This document shows, piece after piece, positions 25,580 through 35,794 of a stretch of DNA of 64,000 bases. The notes below the pieces were generated by a model. The model saw nothing but the letters and a program-made list of their open reading frames with translations, searched no databases and was not told where the DNA came from. The first letter of the stretch is position 1. Each line of letters begins with the position of its first letter. This DNA is from Glutamicibacter uratoxydans. GTDB taxonomy: Bacteria > Actinomycetota > Actinomycetes > Actinomycetales > Micrococcaceae. The position numbers and the translations under genes were made by a program. The stretch spans positions 62,001 through 126,000 of the forward strand of contig NZ_BJNY01000004.1 in the NCBI RefSeq assembly GCF_006539925.1, in the 5' to 3' direction.

Positions 25580-26028
25580 CCGCTGATCAGGTGGGCCAGC
25601 TGCTGGACTGCCAGCTTGTAGCCGTTGACCCCGGCGCCGATGATGATCGAGCTTGCCACGGGGGAGATGTAGGAGTGGTGGCGGAAGGCCTCGCGCTGGT
25701 GCACATTCGAAATATGCACTTCGATGGCTGGAAGGCTCACACCGCTGATGGCATCGGCCAGGGCGATGGAGGTGTGGGTGAAGGCCCCGGGGTTGATGAC
25801 GATGCCCGCCGCGGTGCCGCGCGCTTCGTGGATCGCGTCAAGCAGCACGCCTTCGTGGTTCGACTGCAGTGCCTTCAGCTCGAATCCCAGTTCTTCGGCG
25901 GTTTCCCGGGCCAGCTGCTCGACGTCGGCCAAGGTGTCTCGGCCGTAGATATCAGGCTCGCGGGTTCCGAGCAGGTTCAGGTTTGGTCCATTGAGCAGCA
26001 AGATGGTGCGTGAGGCGTTTACAGTCAT
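25576..26028 (-). CDS. aroQ: Type II 3-dehydroquinate dehydratase
   Basis: 150 residues. Signature motifs: [20 protein letters not shown] with the catalytic Tyr, [31 protein letters not shown] and [17 protein letters not shown]. It dehydrates 3-dehydroquinate to 3-dehydroshikimate in the shikimate pathway, as a dodecamer. No other shikimate genes are adjacent, so it is a stand-alone gene here. Convergent with the marP gene. Confidence 0.95.
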   Translation of the reverse strand: MTVNASRTILLLNGPNLNLLGTREPDIYGRDTLADVEQLARETAEELGFELKALQSNHEGVLLDAIHEARGTAAGIVINPGAFTHTSIALADAISGVSLPAIEVHISNVHQREAFRHHSYISPVASSIIIGAGVNGYKLAVQQLAHLISG

Positions 26029-26118
26029 GCATTCAATCTATTACAGCGCCGCGCGTTCACTGTGATGCATGACGAAATTTGCCCTCCCCGACCGGCCCAT
26101 CCTTAGCGGCCAGCTCGG

Positions 26119-26565
26119 CTAGGAGCCGAGATCCCGGGTGGCGTAGCCGGTTGCCTGCTCGCCCTGCACCGTGATGGTCACCGATCGCACCGAAGCATCC
26201 AGCCGCTCAAGCAGCGTCGCGGCCATCCAGTCCAGGTCTTCGTAGGCGTCCTCCGCGCTGGACTGCGGCACCGAGACTTCTAGATGCCCCACGTCGCTGG
26301 CGCCCCAGGCGATGAGCTGCCGGTCGTAGAAGCCCGAGGTGAGATCCTCGATCAGGTAGTCTTCGGCAGCCAGCTCATAGTCCCAGCGGATCTGGTCTGC
26401 CCATTCCTGCCCCTGGAGCTGCTGCTCCTGCTCGTTGTGCAGCCGCCTGGCCTCGGACGGAGCCACCGCAGGGGCGGTGCGCGGGCCGGGCTCAAACTGC
26501 ACCTCGACGCAGCTGGCCAGCGGAAGGACGGCCATCACTGCCGCCGCAAGGATCCGTGCGCGCAT
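26119..26565 (-). CDS. Small lipoprotein of unknown function
   Basis: 148 residues from ATG at 26565, chosen for GGAAAGG 8 bases upstream; two other starts lie 6 and 24 bases further up. The N-terminus MRARILAAAVMAVLPLASC is a lipoprotein signal with LASC lipobox. The rest is Gln/Glu-rich, then YELAAEDYLIEDLTSGFYDRQ and a mixed alpha/beta part with no motif I recognise. It is a short, probably surface-attached protein of unknown role. Same strand as aroQ and downstream of acs, but separated from acs by a terminator. Confidence 0.6.
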   Translation of the reverse strand: MRARILAAAVMAVLPLASCVEVQFEPGPRTAPAVAPSEARRLHNEQEQQLQGQEWADQIRWDYELAAEDYLIEDLTSGFYDRQLIAWGASDVGHLEVSVPQSSAEDAYEDLDWMAATLLERLDASVRSVTITVQGEQATGYATRDLGS

Positions 26566-26597
26566 GGGCATTGCCTTTCCAGGTATCACTTCACGAA

Positions 26598-26666
26598 GCA
26601 GGCCGCTGTCAGCTGGACCATCCGCCGAAAGGAAATCGGCGGAAGACCCAGAGGACAGCGGCCTGC
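26598..26666 (-). terminator. Branched hairpin terminator after acs
   Basis: An outer 13-bp stem (26598-26610 with 26654-26666) encloses an inner stem (CCGCCGA with TCGGCGG). It lies about 33 bases after the acs stop on the reverse strand. Confidence 0.65.
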
Positions 26667-26698
26667 TGGTCTCAATCAGCGTCTGGCGTTGCAGAAGA

Positions 26699-28675
<1,977 letters not shown>

Positions 28676-28714
28676 GGTGATCTCGTCCTTCCAAGTTGAC
28701 GCAAATTTTCGCTC

Positions 28715-28730
28715 TGTGATCAAAGTTACA
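28715..28730. promoter_or_regulatory. Putative Crp box in the acs promoter
   Basis: TGTGATCAAAGTTACA fits TGTGA-N6-TCACA with one mismatch. It lies 40 to 55 bases upstream of the acs start, within the acs/nth divergent region, so Crp could act on either gene; acs is the more likely target because acetate use is Crp-controlled in several actinobacteria. Confidence 0.6.
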
Positions 28731-28883
28731 CGCTCCGCCGCCCTGCTTTGTGGTTTATGTCACCGGCGAGCGCGGGATTGAGCGGATTCTGCGCTGAACG
28801 GTCAAAAGTCAGCGCCGAACTGCAGAGGCGGCCCCGGCTTGGCAAAAGGTGAAAACTGCGCTGGTTAGTGGCAGGATCGATGC

Positions 28884-29678
28884 GTGGCACAGAACGCAAA
28901 AGTAGAGACAGAACTCGGGCTCAAGCGCCGGGCCCGCAAGATGAACCGGCTGCTGGCGGACGCCTACCCCTATGCGGTGCCGGAGCTGGATTTTGAGAAC
29001 CCCTTCGAGCTGCTGGTGGCTACCGTGCTCTCCGCGCAGACCACCGATGTGCGTGTCAACGCCATCACCCCTGCGCTGTTTGCGCGCTTCCCCGACGCGA
29101 AGGCGATGAGCCAGGGCGACCGGGCGGAGATCGAGGAGCTGATCCGGCCCACCGGCTTCTACCGCGCCAAGACCGACTCCCTGCTGGGGCTTTCAGCGGC
29201 CCTGGTCGAGCGCTTCGACGGGCAGGTGCCGGGACGACTGGAAGAACTGGTCAAGCTGCCGGGCGTGGGGCGCAAAACCGCCAACGTGGTGCTGGGCAAT
29301 GCCTTCGGGGTGCCGGGGATCACCGTGGACACGCACTTCGGCCGGCTGGCCAACCGCTTTGGCTGGACCAATGAAACCGACCCGGTGAAGGTTGAATTCG
29401 CCGTGGGCGAGCTCTTCGAGAAGCGCGACTGGACCATGCTCAGCCACCGCGTGGTGTTCCACGGGCGCCGGGTCTGCCACGCCCGCAAGCCTGCCTGTGG
29501 TGCCTGCGTGCTGGCCAAGCTGTGCCCCTCCTACGGGATCGGCGAGGAAATACCTGCCAAGGCGAAGGCGTTGCTTAAATACGAGCTGGCCCCGGGCCGC
29601 GAAGAGCTGCTGGCGAAAATGCTGGCAGGCGCCACCCGCCGCGAGCTGCGGGCCGAAGGATATGGACTTGATGCATGA
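28884..29678 (+). CDS. nth: Endonuclease III (DNA glycosylase/AP lyase)
   Basis: 264 residues with GTG at 28884. The HhH-GPD core has [18 protein letters not shown], with the catalytic Lys in GRKTA and the Asp in [10 protein letters not shown]. Four cysteines ([17 protein letters not shown]) form the [4Fe-4S] cluster near the end. It removes oxidised pyrimidines and cleaves abasic sites. The stop overlaps the next Nudix start by 4 bases (ATGA), so the two are coupled. Confidence 0.93.
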   Translation: MAQNAKVETELGLKRRARKMNRLLADAYPYAVPELDFENPFELLVATVLSAQTTDVRVNAITPALFARFPDAKAMSQGDRAEIEELIRPTGFYRAKTDSLLGLSAALVERFDGQVPGRLEELVKLPGVGRKTANVVLGNAFGVPGITVDTHFGRLANRFGWTNETDPVKVEFAVGELFEKRDWTMLSHRVVFHGRRVCHARKPACGACVLAKLCPSYGIGEEIPAKAKALLKYELAPGREELLAKMLAGATRRELRAEGYGLDA

Positions 29679-30352
29679 GCGCACGTGAAGAACTGGAACG
29701 GGTTATCTCCCGGCACAAGACCTATGCGGGGGCTCCGCGCAGGCTGCGCAATGACATCAACTTCGCCCCCGAGGACATTGCCGGGGCGCGCAAGGCGGCG
29801 GTGCTGATCCTCTTCGGAGCGGCCGGCGAACAGCGGTTGTCCGAGACGGCGGCCCCGGAGGACTTGGACCTGCTCTTCGTCCAGCGGGCCTCCACGCTGC
29901 GCAAGCATGCTGGGCAGGTCTCCTTCCCGGGCGGCGGGATCGACCCGGAGGACGGCAGCGCGGCCGATGCCGCCCTGCGCGAAGCCTGGGAGGAGACCGG
30001 CGTGCAGACCTCGGGCATCGAGGTCCTGGGCTCGCTGGCGGAAACCGAACTGCCGGTCACCAATTTCCTGGTCACCCCGGTGCTGGGCTGGTGGCACACC
30101 GAGTCCAAGGTCTACCCGGTGGATCCGGGGGAGAGCGCAGCGGTGTTCCGCGCGCCGGTGGCCCAGATGCTCGACCCGCGCCACCGGCTCACCGGCGTGG
30201 TGCAGCGCGACGGGCGGAAGTTCAAGTCCCCGGCCTTCGAGGTTGGCGGGCATATCATCTGGGGCTTCACCGCGATTGTCGTCGACCAGCTGTTCACCGA
30301 ACTGGGCTGGACCAGGCAGTGGGACGACTCCCGCGAAATCCGCATGAACTAG
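29675..30352 (+). CDS. Nudix CoA pyrophosphatase-type hydrolase
   Basis: 225 residues. It has the UPF0035 lead-in [20 protein letters not shown] and a full Nudix box, [26 protein letters not shown] in part (GX5EX7REUXEEXGU). These features identify the NUDT7/YeaB-type CoA pyrophosphatases. Coupled to nth by an ATGA overlap, and convergent with the polymerase gene (3-base gap). In mycobacteria an nth-Nudix pair is recalled in the same neighbourhood. Confidence 0.85.
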   Translation: MSAREELERVISRHKTYAGAPRRLRNDINFAPEDIAGARKAAVLILFGAAGEQRLSETAAPEDLDLLFVQRASTLRKHAGQVSFPGGGIDPEDGSAADAALREAWEETGVQTSGIEVLGSLAETELPVTNFLVTPVLGWWHTESKVYPVDPGESAAVFRAPVAQMLDPRHRLTGVVQRDGRKFKSPAFEVGGHIIWGFTAIVVDQLFTELGWTRQWDDSREIRMN

Positions 30353-30355
30353 GTG

Positions 30356-32014
30356 TTACTTTGCATCGGCGTAGTTCGCGGTGACGGCGATGCTCACCGG
30401 GAAGTTCACGCTGTGCGCGCCGAACAGGGTGCGCCCGGCGAGCGCCGCGGCGGTGCGGATCATGCCTGCCAGCTCATCGGCCAATTCAACCGGGCATTCG
30501 AAGACGATCTCGTCGTGCACGAAGAACACCTGCCGGCACAGCTGGCTGTAGCCGGCCTGGTGGATCAGGTGGCGGGCATGTCCCATCCAGACCAGCGCCC
30601 ATTCGGCGGCCGTTGACTGCACCACGAAATTGCGGGTGAAGCGGCCTCGGGAGCGGGCGGCCGCGTCGGCGGCGCGCTGCGAGGCCTCGTCGCGCGTGGA
30701 GCGCTGGGCCCGCATCCAGCGCTCATCGGCCGGCGGGCAGCCGCGGCCCAAAAAGCTGTGCACCCCTTCGCCGCGCTCGCCGGCCCGGGCGGCCGAATCC
30801 ACATAGTCCATCGCCGTCCCGAAGTTCTTCTTCAGCGCCGCGCCCACCGCCGCCGAGCCCCCGGCAGAGCCGCCATAGATGACCGAGAGCATGCCGAGCT
30901 TGGCGTCGTGCCGGTCCCTGACCAGCTGTGCGTCAATGAGCCACTGATAGAGGTCGTCCTGGGCACCCGCCTTCTGCAGGTTGGCATCCTGGGAGATCGC
31001 GGCGAGGATGCGCGGCTCCAGCTGCCGCCCGTCGGCCACGACGAAGGTAGAGCCGGCCGGGGCGCGGACCACCTGGCGGATGGAATGGGGCAGCTGCAGG
31101 GCCCCGCCGCCGGAGGCCGCCCAGCGCCCGGAGGCGACGGTGCCCAGCACATAGTGCGGGTGGAAGCGCCCGTCGGCCACCCACTGGTCCAGCCAGGCAT
31201 CGCCGTGGGTGCTGGCCAGCCGGGAGAGCTTTTTGTATTCCAGCACCTTCGCGATCGCCGGGTGGTTGATGTGCTCCAGCTCCCAGGCGCGCACCGACTG
31301 CACCGCGAAACCGGCTTTGTGCAGGGCGCGCAGCAGCTCCTGCGGGGAATCCGGGTTCAGTCCAGGGGTGCCCAGCGCCGCTCCCACCTGGGCGGCCAGC
31401 GCCGCGAGCTTGGCAGGGCGGTGGTGTTCGGGTACCTGCGGGCCCAGCTGTTCGCGCAGCAGCGCGCGGTGGGCCCGCTCATCCCAAGACAGCCCGGTGT
31501 TTTCCATTTCGCTGGCGATCAGGGCGCCGACGGATTCGGCGTTGAGCAGCAGCCGCAGCTTGGCGCGCAGCACCGGATCTGCCGGCATCGCCGCCTGCTG
31601 TGCGGCGTACATGGCCAGCAGCTCCTCCAGCGTCTCGCCGCTGGCCGGGGCGGCGAACAGTGCGTCCTGGAATTCTGGCTGGCTGCTGGGGGAGGGGGCG
31701 CTTTCCAGATCGAAGTCCTCGATCTGCCCGGCGGCCGGGCTGCGGTGCAGGATGCGCTGGGCCAGCGAGAGCACGTACGCCTTGGCCAGGTAGACGTCGG
31801 CGGCGGCCAAGAGCTCGCACCAGCCGCGCGTGCGCAGCATGACCCAGCGCGGTGCATGCCGGCTCTCAAGCTGCTGCACGACCGCGCAGAAGCTCTCCTT
31901 GTCCACCGTGCGGGCCGGGGCCAGCACCGTCCCGGTATCCTCCGCGTACAGGCCGATGCGGGCAAAGCCTTCGGGGTCTTCGGCGATAAAGGCCAGGGCG
32001 CTGGTGGGGGACAT
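30356..32014 (-). CDS. Family A DNA polymerase without 5' nuclease domain
   Basis: 552 residues from ATG at 32014 (MSPTSALAFIAEDP); the frame extends 96 bases further. Polymerase motifs are present: motif A VVADGRQLEPRILAAIS, motif B RHDAKLGMLSVIYGG, and motif C FVHDEIVFE. There is no 5' flap nuclease domain, and the N-terminal third lacks an obvious DxE exonuclease site, although such proteins are often annotated as exonuclease/polymerase. A second family-A polymerase of this type is common in actinobacteria. Its 5' end was copied into the adjacent low-GC island. Confidence 0.85.
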   Translation of the reverse strand: MSPTSALAFIAEDPEGFARIGLYAEDTGTVLAPARTVDKESFCAVVQQLESRHAPRWVMLRTRGWCELLAAADVYLAKAYVLSLAQRILHRSPAAGQIEDFDLESAPSPSSQPEFQDALFAAPASGETLEELLAMYAAQQAAMPADPVLRAKLRLLLNAESVGALIASEMENTGLSWDERAHRALLREQLGPQVPEHHRPAKLAALAAQVGAALGTPGLNPDSPQELLRALHKAGFAVQSVRAWELEHINHPAIAKVLEYKKLSRLASTHGDAWLDQWVADGRFHPHYVLGTVASGRWAASGGGALQLPHSIRQVVRAPAGSTFVVADGRQLEPRILAAISQDANLQKAGAQDDLYQWLIDAQLVRDRHDAKLGMLSVIYGGSAGGSAAVGAALKKNFGTAMDYVDSAARAGERGEGVHSFLGRGCPPADERWMRAQRSTRDEASQRAADAAARSRGRFTRNFVVQSTAAEWALVWMGHARHLIHQAGYSQLCRQVFFVHDEIVFECPVELADELAGMIRTAAALAGRTLFGAHSVNFPVSIAVTANYADAK

Positions 32015-32030
32015 GCTTCCATTGTGCCCG

Positions 32031-32087
32031 CAGCGCGGCGATATCCCCAGTTCGCGGCCCCGGCCGACCGGCGCGCACCGGCAGGGC
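32031..32087 (+). repeat. Left copy of 57-bp direct repeat flanking the island
   Basis: Matches 34594-34650 at 54 of 57 bases by my alignment. It overlaps the polymerase upstream region and stops exactly where sequence similar to ssd begins. See the right copy. Confidence 0.8.
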
Positions 32088-32282
32088 CAGTGCGGCCCGC
32101 AGGAGGTCATTGAGGCGGGTCCGGGATCCCCAGAGCTGTGGGCGCTTACGCGCTGTGGTTTGCCGTCGGTATCATCGTGGCCAAGTACCCCCCCAGTCGA
32201 TCTACTCGCCCACGAACGTATGCATGGTGGGCTGCACAGCGTGATCTTCGAACCTGACCCGAATTCCTCACTGCTGTGGTAG
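32088..32282 (+). pseudogene. Decayed fragment of the pilus gene ssd
   Basis: Reading forward from 32088, the frame gives QCGPQEVIEAGPGSPELW, compared with QCGPQEAIEADPGTPVLW in the intact ssd gene, and later HGGLHSVIFEPDPNSSLLW, compared with LCGLRSVLIDLDPHSSGLW. Nucleotide identity is roughly 84% over the first 55 bases and 78% over the second stretch (32228-32283 versus 35220-35275), with internal deletions between. The frame stops at 32282. So this is a partial, degenerate copy of ssd, whose intact version starts at 34664. Confidence 0.75.
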
Positions 32283-32537
32283 TAGATCTGTGCATTCGAG
32301 CATATTCTTTATACGGCTTGGCTGATGTCGAAATCCCGCTGAGATCGAGTCGCTTCATTCATAGGCGGCGACCTTGCTGTGTGGGTCACTGCTGTATGAC
32401 TCGTCCCCGGATCATCTTGCTAATCCGCTCCGTATGGGGCGTGTTGAAGATACGACTAATCATTTTTGTTCTCATTCAACGAAGGGCTGTAGTTTAGGAA
32501 GAAACCCTCCTCTTGGGAGTAGCGAATGAGAATCTAG

Positions 32538-33560
32538 CTAGGGCCACTCTGGAGGATTGTGCTTGTGGATTTTGTTGTAGTCCAAGTTAGTAGAAAGAAA
32601 TGTCGGTTGTCTCCACTCTCGAACAAGCTCCTCATACATCCGACCTAGATTGGCCGCTCGATAAAATCCTCTGTACAAAGCTTCCATATATGCATTCAGG
32701 TTTGCTTTCGCTACGGTTTGATTGTGTTGGGGAAGATCCTTCTCCAACTGCGAAAGTTCCTTCTGAACATCGCTCAGCGGGGACCAGAAGGCATCACCGA
32801 CTGGCTCCCAGATCGCAAGCCTTAGCGCAGAACGAAGGAATGTCCTAGCCATGGTTAGAAAACTAGATGCTGGCAAAACCATGTCGGAACTCTGCTCATC
32901 ATGAGTCTCGATAAAACTTGGGAAGGCAATCTGCAATTCCCTAAATTGATAAGAAAATGTGTTGAATGCTGCATAGAACTTGCTTCTACGCGCTAGAAGT
33001 CGAAAGTATGAGAAACTCGGGTCATCTTTATCAAGTACGTTCCATGATGGTAAATAAAGGGTAACTGAGCCTTGGAGCTCGTAAGAATGCTTATAGGGTA
33101 GAAGTGATTTTGAGAGGTAGTCATTCAGGCACACGTAGTAGGTGTCTTCCGTCGAGAGATCGACGTAACAAAGTACTACAGGGACAGCAGCGCCCATTGT
33201 CTCAACTGTAAGCAATTCCGATGTCTCGAGATTGATCTTCACGACATTGATTTCGAGAGTATCGCCTAGATTCGGGTCCGGATCATACTTGGTCACATTT
33301 AGACGACTACGCACGGTAATTTGCGTTTGTTCAATGTTCTCAGAAGACTTCACTTGGATATAGAAGTGCTCGCCCAGAGTATTTGCGCTACGGGGGTCCC
33401 GCAAATCAGATTCGAAAACTTCAACATGTAAGTCAAGTCCATAGTCCGGGGTAATCACCCGAGTAACCCAGTGTTCTGGCAAGCTTCGCATCACGATGTC
33501 GATACCTTTATCGCCATTGATGTGGTTAATATGCCGCTGCTTTGTTCGAGGAATATGCAT
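32538..33560 (-). CDS. DUF4365 protein with nuclease-like PD-(D/E)XK pattern
   Basis: 340 residues. The N-terminal 120 residues have the DUF4365 pattern: RTKQRHINHINGDKGIDIV, then TPDYGLDLHVEVFE and EHFYIQVKSSE. The Asp-x(n)-Glu/Gln-x-Lys arrangement resembles the PD-(D/E)XK nuclease core, as in restriction-type endonucleases; the Q-x-K form is typical of this family. The remaining residues are predicted helical and unfamiliar. DUF4365 genes often sit in mobile defence islands, but the activity of this one is unproven. It is reverse-strand with a lower GC content than the neighbours, and lies downstream of a broken gene on the same strand. Confidence 0.8.
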   Translation of the reverse strand: MHIPRTKQRHINHINGDKGIDIVMRSLPEHWVTRVITPDYGLDLHVEVFESDLRDPRSANTLGEHFYIQVKSSENIEQTQITVRSRLNVTKYDPDPNLGDTLEINVVKINLETSELLTVETMGAAVPVVLCYVDLSTEDTYYVCLNDYLSKSLLPYKHSYELQGSVTLYLPSWNVLDKDDPSFSYFRLLARRSKFYAAFNTFSYQFRELQIAFPSFIETHDEQSSDMVLPASSFLTMARTFLRSALRLAIWEPVGDAFWSPLSDVQKELSQLEKDLPQHNQTVAKANLNAYMEALYRGFYRAANLGRMYEELVREWRQPTFLSTNLDYNKIHKHNPPEWP

Positions 33561-33766
33561 TGGACTAGGTTCTCACACTTTCAATAAAATGGACTTTCCC
33601 GTCAGAAGTTTCGCAAAATTTTCGTCAGTCAATGCGTGAGGATGTGATGGAAGGGCCCGGGACGGGTAAGTAATGCAACTTCAAACGCACGGAATGCCAA
33701 CGGATGCGCTATTGTGGATGACTCAGAGGCTGACAAATTAATGTATTTTGGCGGCGTGACTGCTGC

Positions 33767-34435
33767 TTACGAGTCAGCCAGTTGAATCTGTGTCAATCTG
33801 AAGTGATTCTCGCTGGTGCTCGGTTTGTCAGCTTGCTTTGCTCTAAAGTTCACCAACAGGGTGATTCTGTCTTGCTCCATCTTGCCGTTTGCCTGCTGGT
33901 TATTCTCTCGTGGCTATCGACGTTGAGCTCGTGCGCCTGTAGATCGTATAAGTCGGAATTCTGTGCAGATTCGTCAAGTTTCCGAAATATATCTAAAGTT
34001 ACGGCGATAAGTCTCTCTAGCAGAAGTGTGGCCTTGCCGCTCCTGAGAATGATCCAATTTGCGTACGCATCGCGTTTAGGGTCTTGACTTTGCCCGATAG
34101 CGAACTCATTTCGGACGCTAATCTCTCATTTAACGATCTGCGAATGAATCGTTTGGTACGCGTCGAGGGTGGTGTTTAAGAGCGCCGCTTTCGTAGCTTT
34201 GTTGCCGAGTTATCTACGGTTGTGGCGCTAGCATCAATTGACTCGCGACTTGCCTCCAACGATTGCTTTGAGGCCCTTTTTGTTGAGCTCGCATTATCGG
34301 ATTGTCCGATAATCACCGCCGTGTCCTGTGGGCCCCGGCAATGGTCCGCCCGGAGCTAGCTAGGACATCTGTCATAGAGGTTAAATCCGAAGCCAGAGAT
34401 TCCATTTTCCAATCTTGGTATGACAAAACCAGCAT
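33767..34435 (-). pseudogene. Broken gene of unknown function, upstream of the DUF4365 gene
   Basis: No single frame is longer than about 100 codons, but joined frames give protein-like sequence for about 220 codons. It starts with ATG at 34435 after AAGG (MLVLSYQDWKMESLASDL), shifts frame near 34325 (GPQDTAVIIGQSDNA), shifts again near 34200 (ATKAALLNTTLDAYQ), meets a TGA at 34126-34128 (QIVK*EISVRNEFAIG), and continues as DAYANWIILRSGKATLLLER and LDIFRKLDESAQNSDLYD. The tail is in a third frame from ATG at 33880 (MEQDRITLLVNF) to TAA at 33767. The composition is helical and hydrophilic. I do not recognise the family. It may once have been an operon partner of the DUF4365 gene. Confidence 0.6.
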
Positions 34436-34578
34436 TGGACCTTATGAGATGTTATATCCGCTCAGTAATTGGCATCTTAAAGTAATTTTTAAAGTAATTT
34501 TTGGAGGCTCCTGGTGGCTACTGAACAGCAACACTTATTAATGATCGAAGTCGTCGATATGCTCGGAGGCAGAGCACG

Positions 34579-34601
34579 GTGCGCAGCATGACCCAGCGCG
34601 G
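34579..34601 (+). pseudogene. Fragment of the polymerase gene at the right island end
   Basis: These 23 bases are identical to 31830-31852 inside the polymerase gene (ending CCCAGCGCGG), then continue as the 57-bp repeat. In the intact left copy, 181 bp separate these two blocks, so the right copy looks like a deletion joined at the 8-base identity CAGCGCGG. Confidence 0.7.
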
Positions 34602-34650
34602 CGATATCCCCAGTTCGCGGCCCCGGCCGCCGGGCACGCACCGGCAGGGC
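34594..34650 (+). repeat. Right copy of 57-bp direct repeat flanking the island
   Basis: Matches 32031-32087 with three substitutions, in the same orientation. It lies just upstream of the intact ssd gene, in the same order as in the left copy, so the segment polymerase-intergenic-ssd has been duplicated in tandem and then altered. Confidence 0.8.
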
Positions 34651-34663
34651 GCATGCTCGATGC

Positions 34664-35794
34664 ATGAAATGGCAATCGATCAAAGCTCGAACCGCTCCCG
34701 CGGCGGCCGATTCGCGCTATGTCCCGCGGGGGCTTGACGACGCGCTGTCGCCGCGGCCAGCCCCGGCAGCCTCCCCGCCGGTGCGGGCGTCCGCGGATCC
34801 GCAGGGCCCCAGCTGCCTGCTGGTTAGCGCCGACAGCCAGCTGGCGGCCCGGTGCGCCGGCATCGCGCTGGGCGCGGCGGTGCGGCTGGCCCAGTGCGGC
34901 CCGCAGGAAGCCATCGAGGCGGACCCGGGAACCCCGGTGCTGTGGGGCGCCGACGCGGCGGCGGCTGCCGTGGATTCAGCGCGGCGCGCCGACGTACTGA
35001 TCGGAACCGAGGAACAGGCAGCGGCCCTGTGGTCGGCGGCCAGCGCGCTGCCCTTGGCCCGGGTGGCAATCCTGCCCGGAGCCCAGGGCTGGCTGGGCGA
35101 ATACCTAGGGCTGCAGGGCATGCGAGCGGGGCACGGGCATACCCTGGCGGTGGGCTCCGCGGCTGGCGGCATCGGGGCCAGCACCCTGTGCTTCCTGCTG
35201 GCGCACGCCGGAACACTGTGCGGGCTGCGCAGCGTGCTGATCGACCTTGACCCGCATTCCTCCGGGCTGTGGCAGCGGATCTGCGCCGCTCCTCCGGCAG
35301 GGGCAGGCTGGGAGGCGCTGCGCGGCTCGGGCGGGTCGCTGGCGGCGCACCAGCTGCGCGCGGCCCTGCCCCAGGTTTGCGGCACCAGCGTGGTGACCTG
35401 GGAGCAGTCCTCGGCCGGCGGGCAGCTGGAACAGCAGCTGATCGCGCGGCTGCTGTCCGCCGCCCGGCAGGGCTTTGACTTTTTGGTGCTGGACACCGGG
35501 CGGGCCGGGCATCCGCAGGCCCAGGCCATCGACCACTTCGTCGACCGCGGCATCACCCTGTGCCAGCAGCCGGGCACCGCGGCGGGGGACTACGTGCTGT
35601 GCGGACAGGAACGCAGGCCGCGCACGGCGGGCGAGCCAGGATGCCTCGGCAGCTTCAGCTACAGCACCCGGATTTCCAGGGCGGCGGCCCGCGGGCAGCT
35701 GGTCGACTGCTTCAAGTCCAGATCCCTGCGCCAGCAGCTGGCCGATCTGCAGCTGATCCCGCAGCCCGCCCAAGATGCACGGAGCGCGGCATGA
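34664..35794 (+). CDS. ssd: Ssd/CpaE-like protein of the Tad pilus locus
   Basis: 376 residues, no strong ribosome site, start tentative. A CpaE/MinD-type ATPase fold is suggested by VGSAAGGIGASTLCFLLAH, a deviant Walker A with Ala where Lys is expected, followed by VLIDLDPHSSG. Ssd (septum site-determining) proteins precede the tad genes in actinobacteria, where they are proposed to act in localisation of the pilus or of division; in mycobacteria the homologue is Rv3660c. The stop overlaps the TadA start by 4 bases (ATGA), giving a coupled operon. Confidence 0.8.
   Translation: MKWQSIKARTAPAAADSRYVPRGLDDALSPRPAPAASPPVRASADPQGPSCLLVSADSQLAARCAGIALGAAVRLAQCGPQEAIEADPGTPVLWGADAAAAAVDSARRADVLIGTEEQAAALWSAASALPLARVAILPGAQGWLGEYLGLQGMRAGHGHTLAVGSAAGGIGASTLCFLLAHAGTLCGLRSVLIDLDPHSSGLWQRICAAPPAGAGWEALRGSGGSLAAHQLRAALPQVCGTSVVTWEQSSAGGQLEQQLIARLLSAARQGFDFLVLDTGRAGHPQAQAIDHFVDRGITLCQQPGTAAGDYVLCGQERRPRTAGEPGCLGSFSYSTRISRAAARGQLVDCFKSRSLRQQLADLQLIPQPAQDARSAA

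Larger units (their letters stand above)
32286..34578. other. Low-GC genomic island between duplicated flanks
   Basis: About 2.3 kb clearly poorer in G and C than both neighbours. It holds the intact DUF4365 gene and a broken gene, both on the reverse strand. Between 32286 and 32537, and between 34436 and 34578, I see no convincing gene. A 12-bp tandem repeat (TAAAGTAATTTT twice) lies at 34478-34501. No integrase, transposase or tRNA is seen. Confidence 0.7.

Noticed and set aside
32276-32497. 73-codon forward frame in the island
   Set aside because: No ribosome site, Ile/Arg-rich composition without a recognisable pattern; it begins inside the decayed ssd fragment.
33782-34087. 101-codon forward frame in the island
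   Set aside because: It is antisense to the better-supported broken reverse gene, has Cys/Ser-rich composition and no ribosome site.
34478-34501. TAAAGTAATTTT tandem repeat
   Set aside because: Only two copies of 12 bp in AT-rich DNA; too little to call a regulatory array or attachment site.
32286-34578. Insertion sequence, prophage or integron
   Set aside because: No transposase, integrase, terminal inverted repeats or tRNA; the flanking repeats derive from the host junction.
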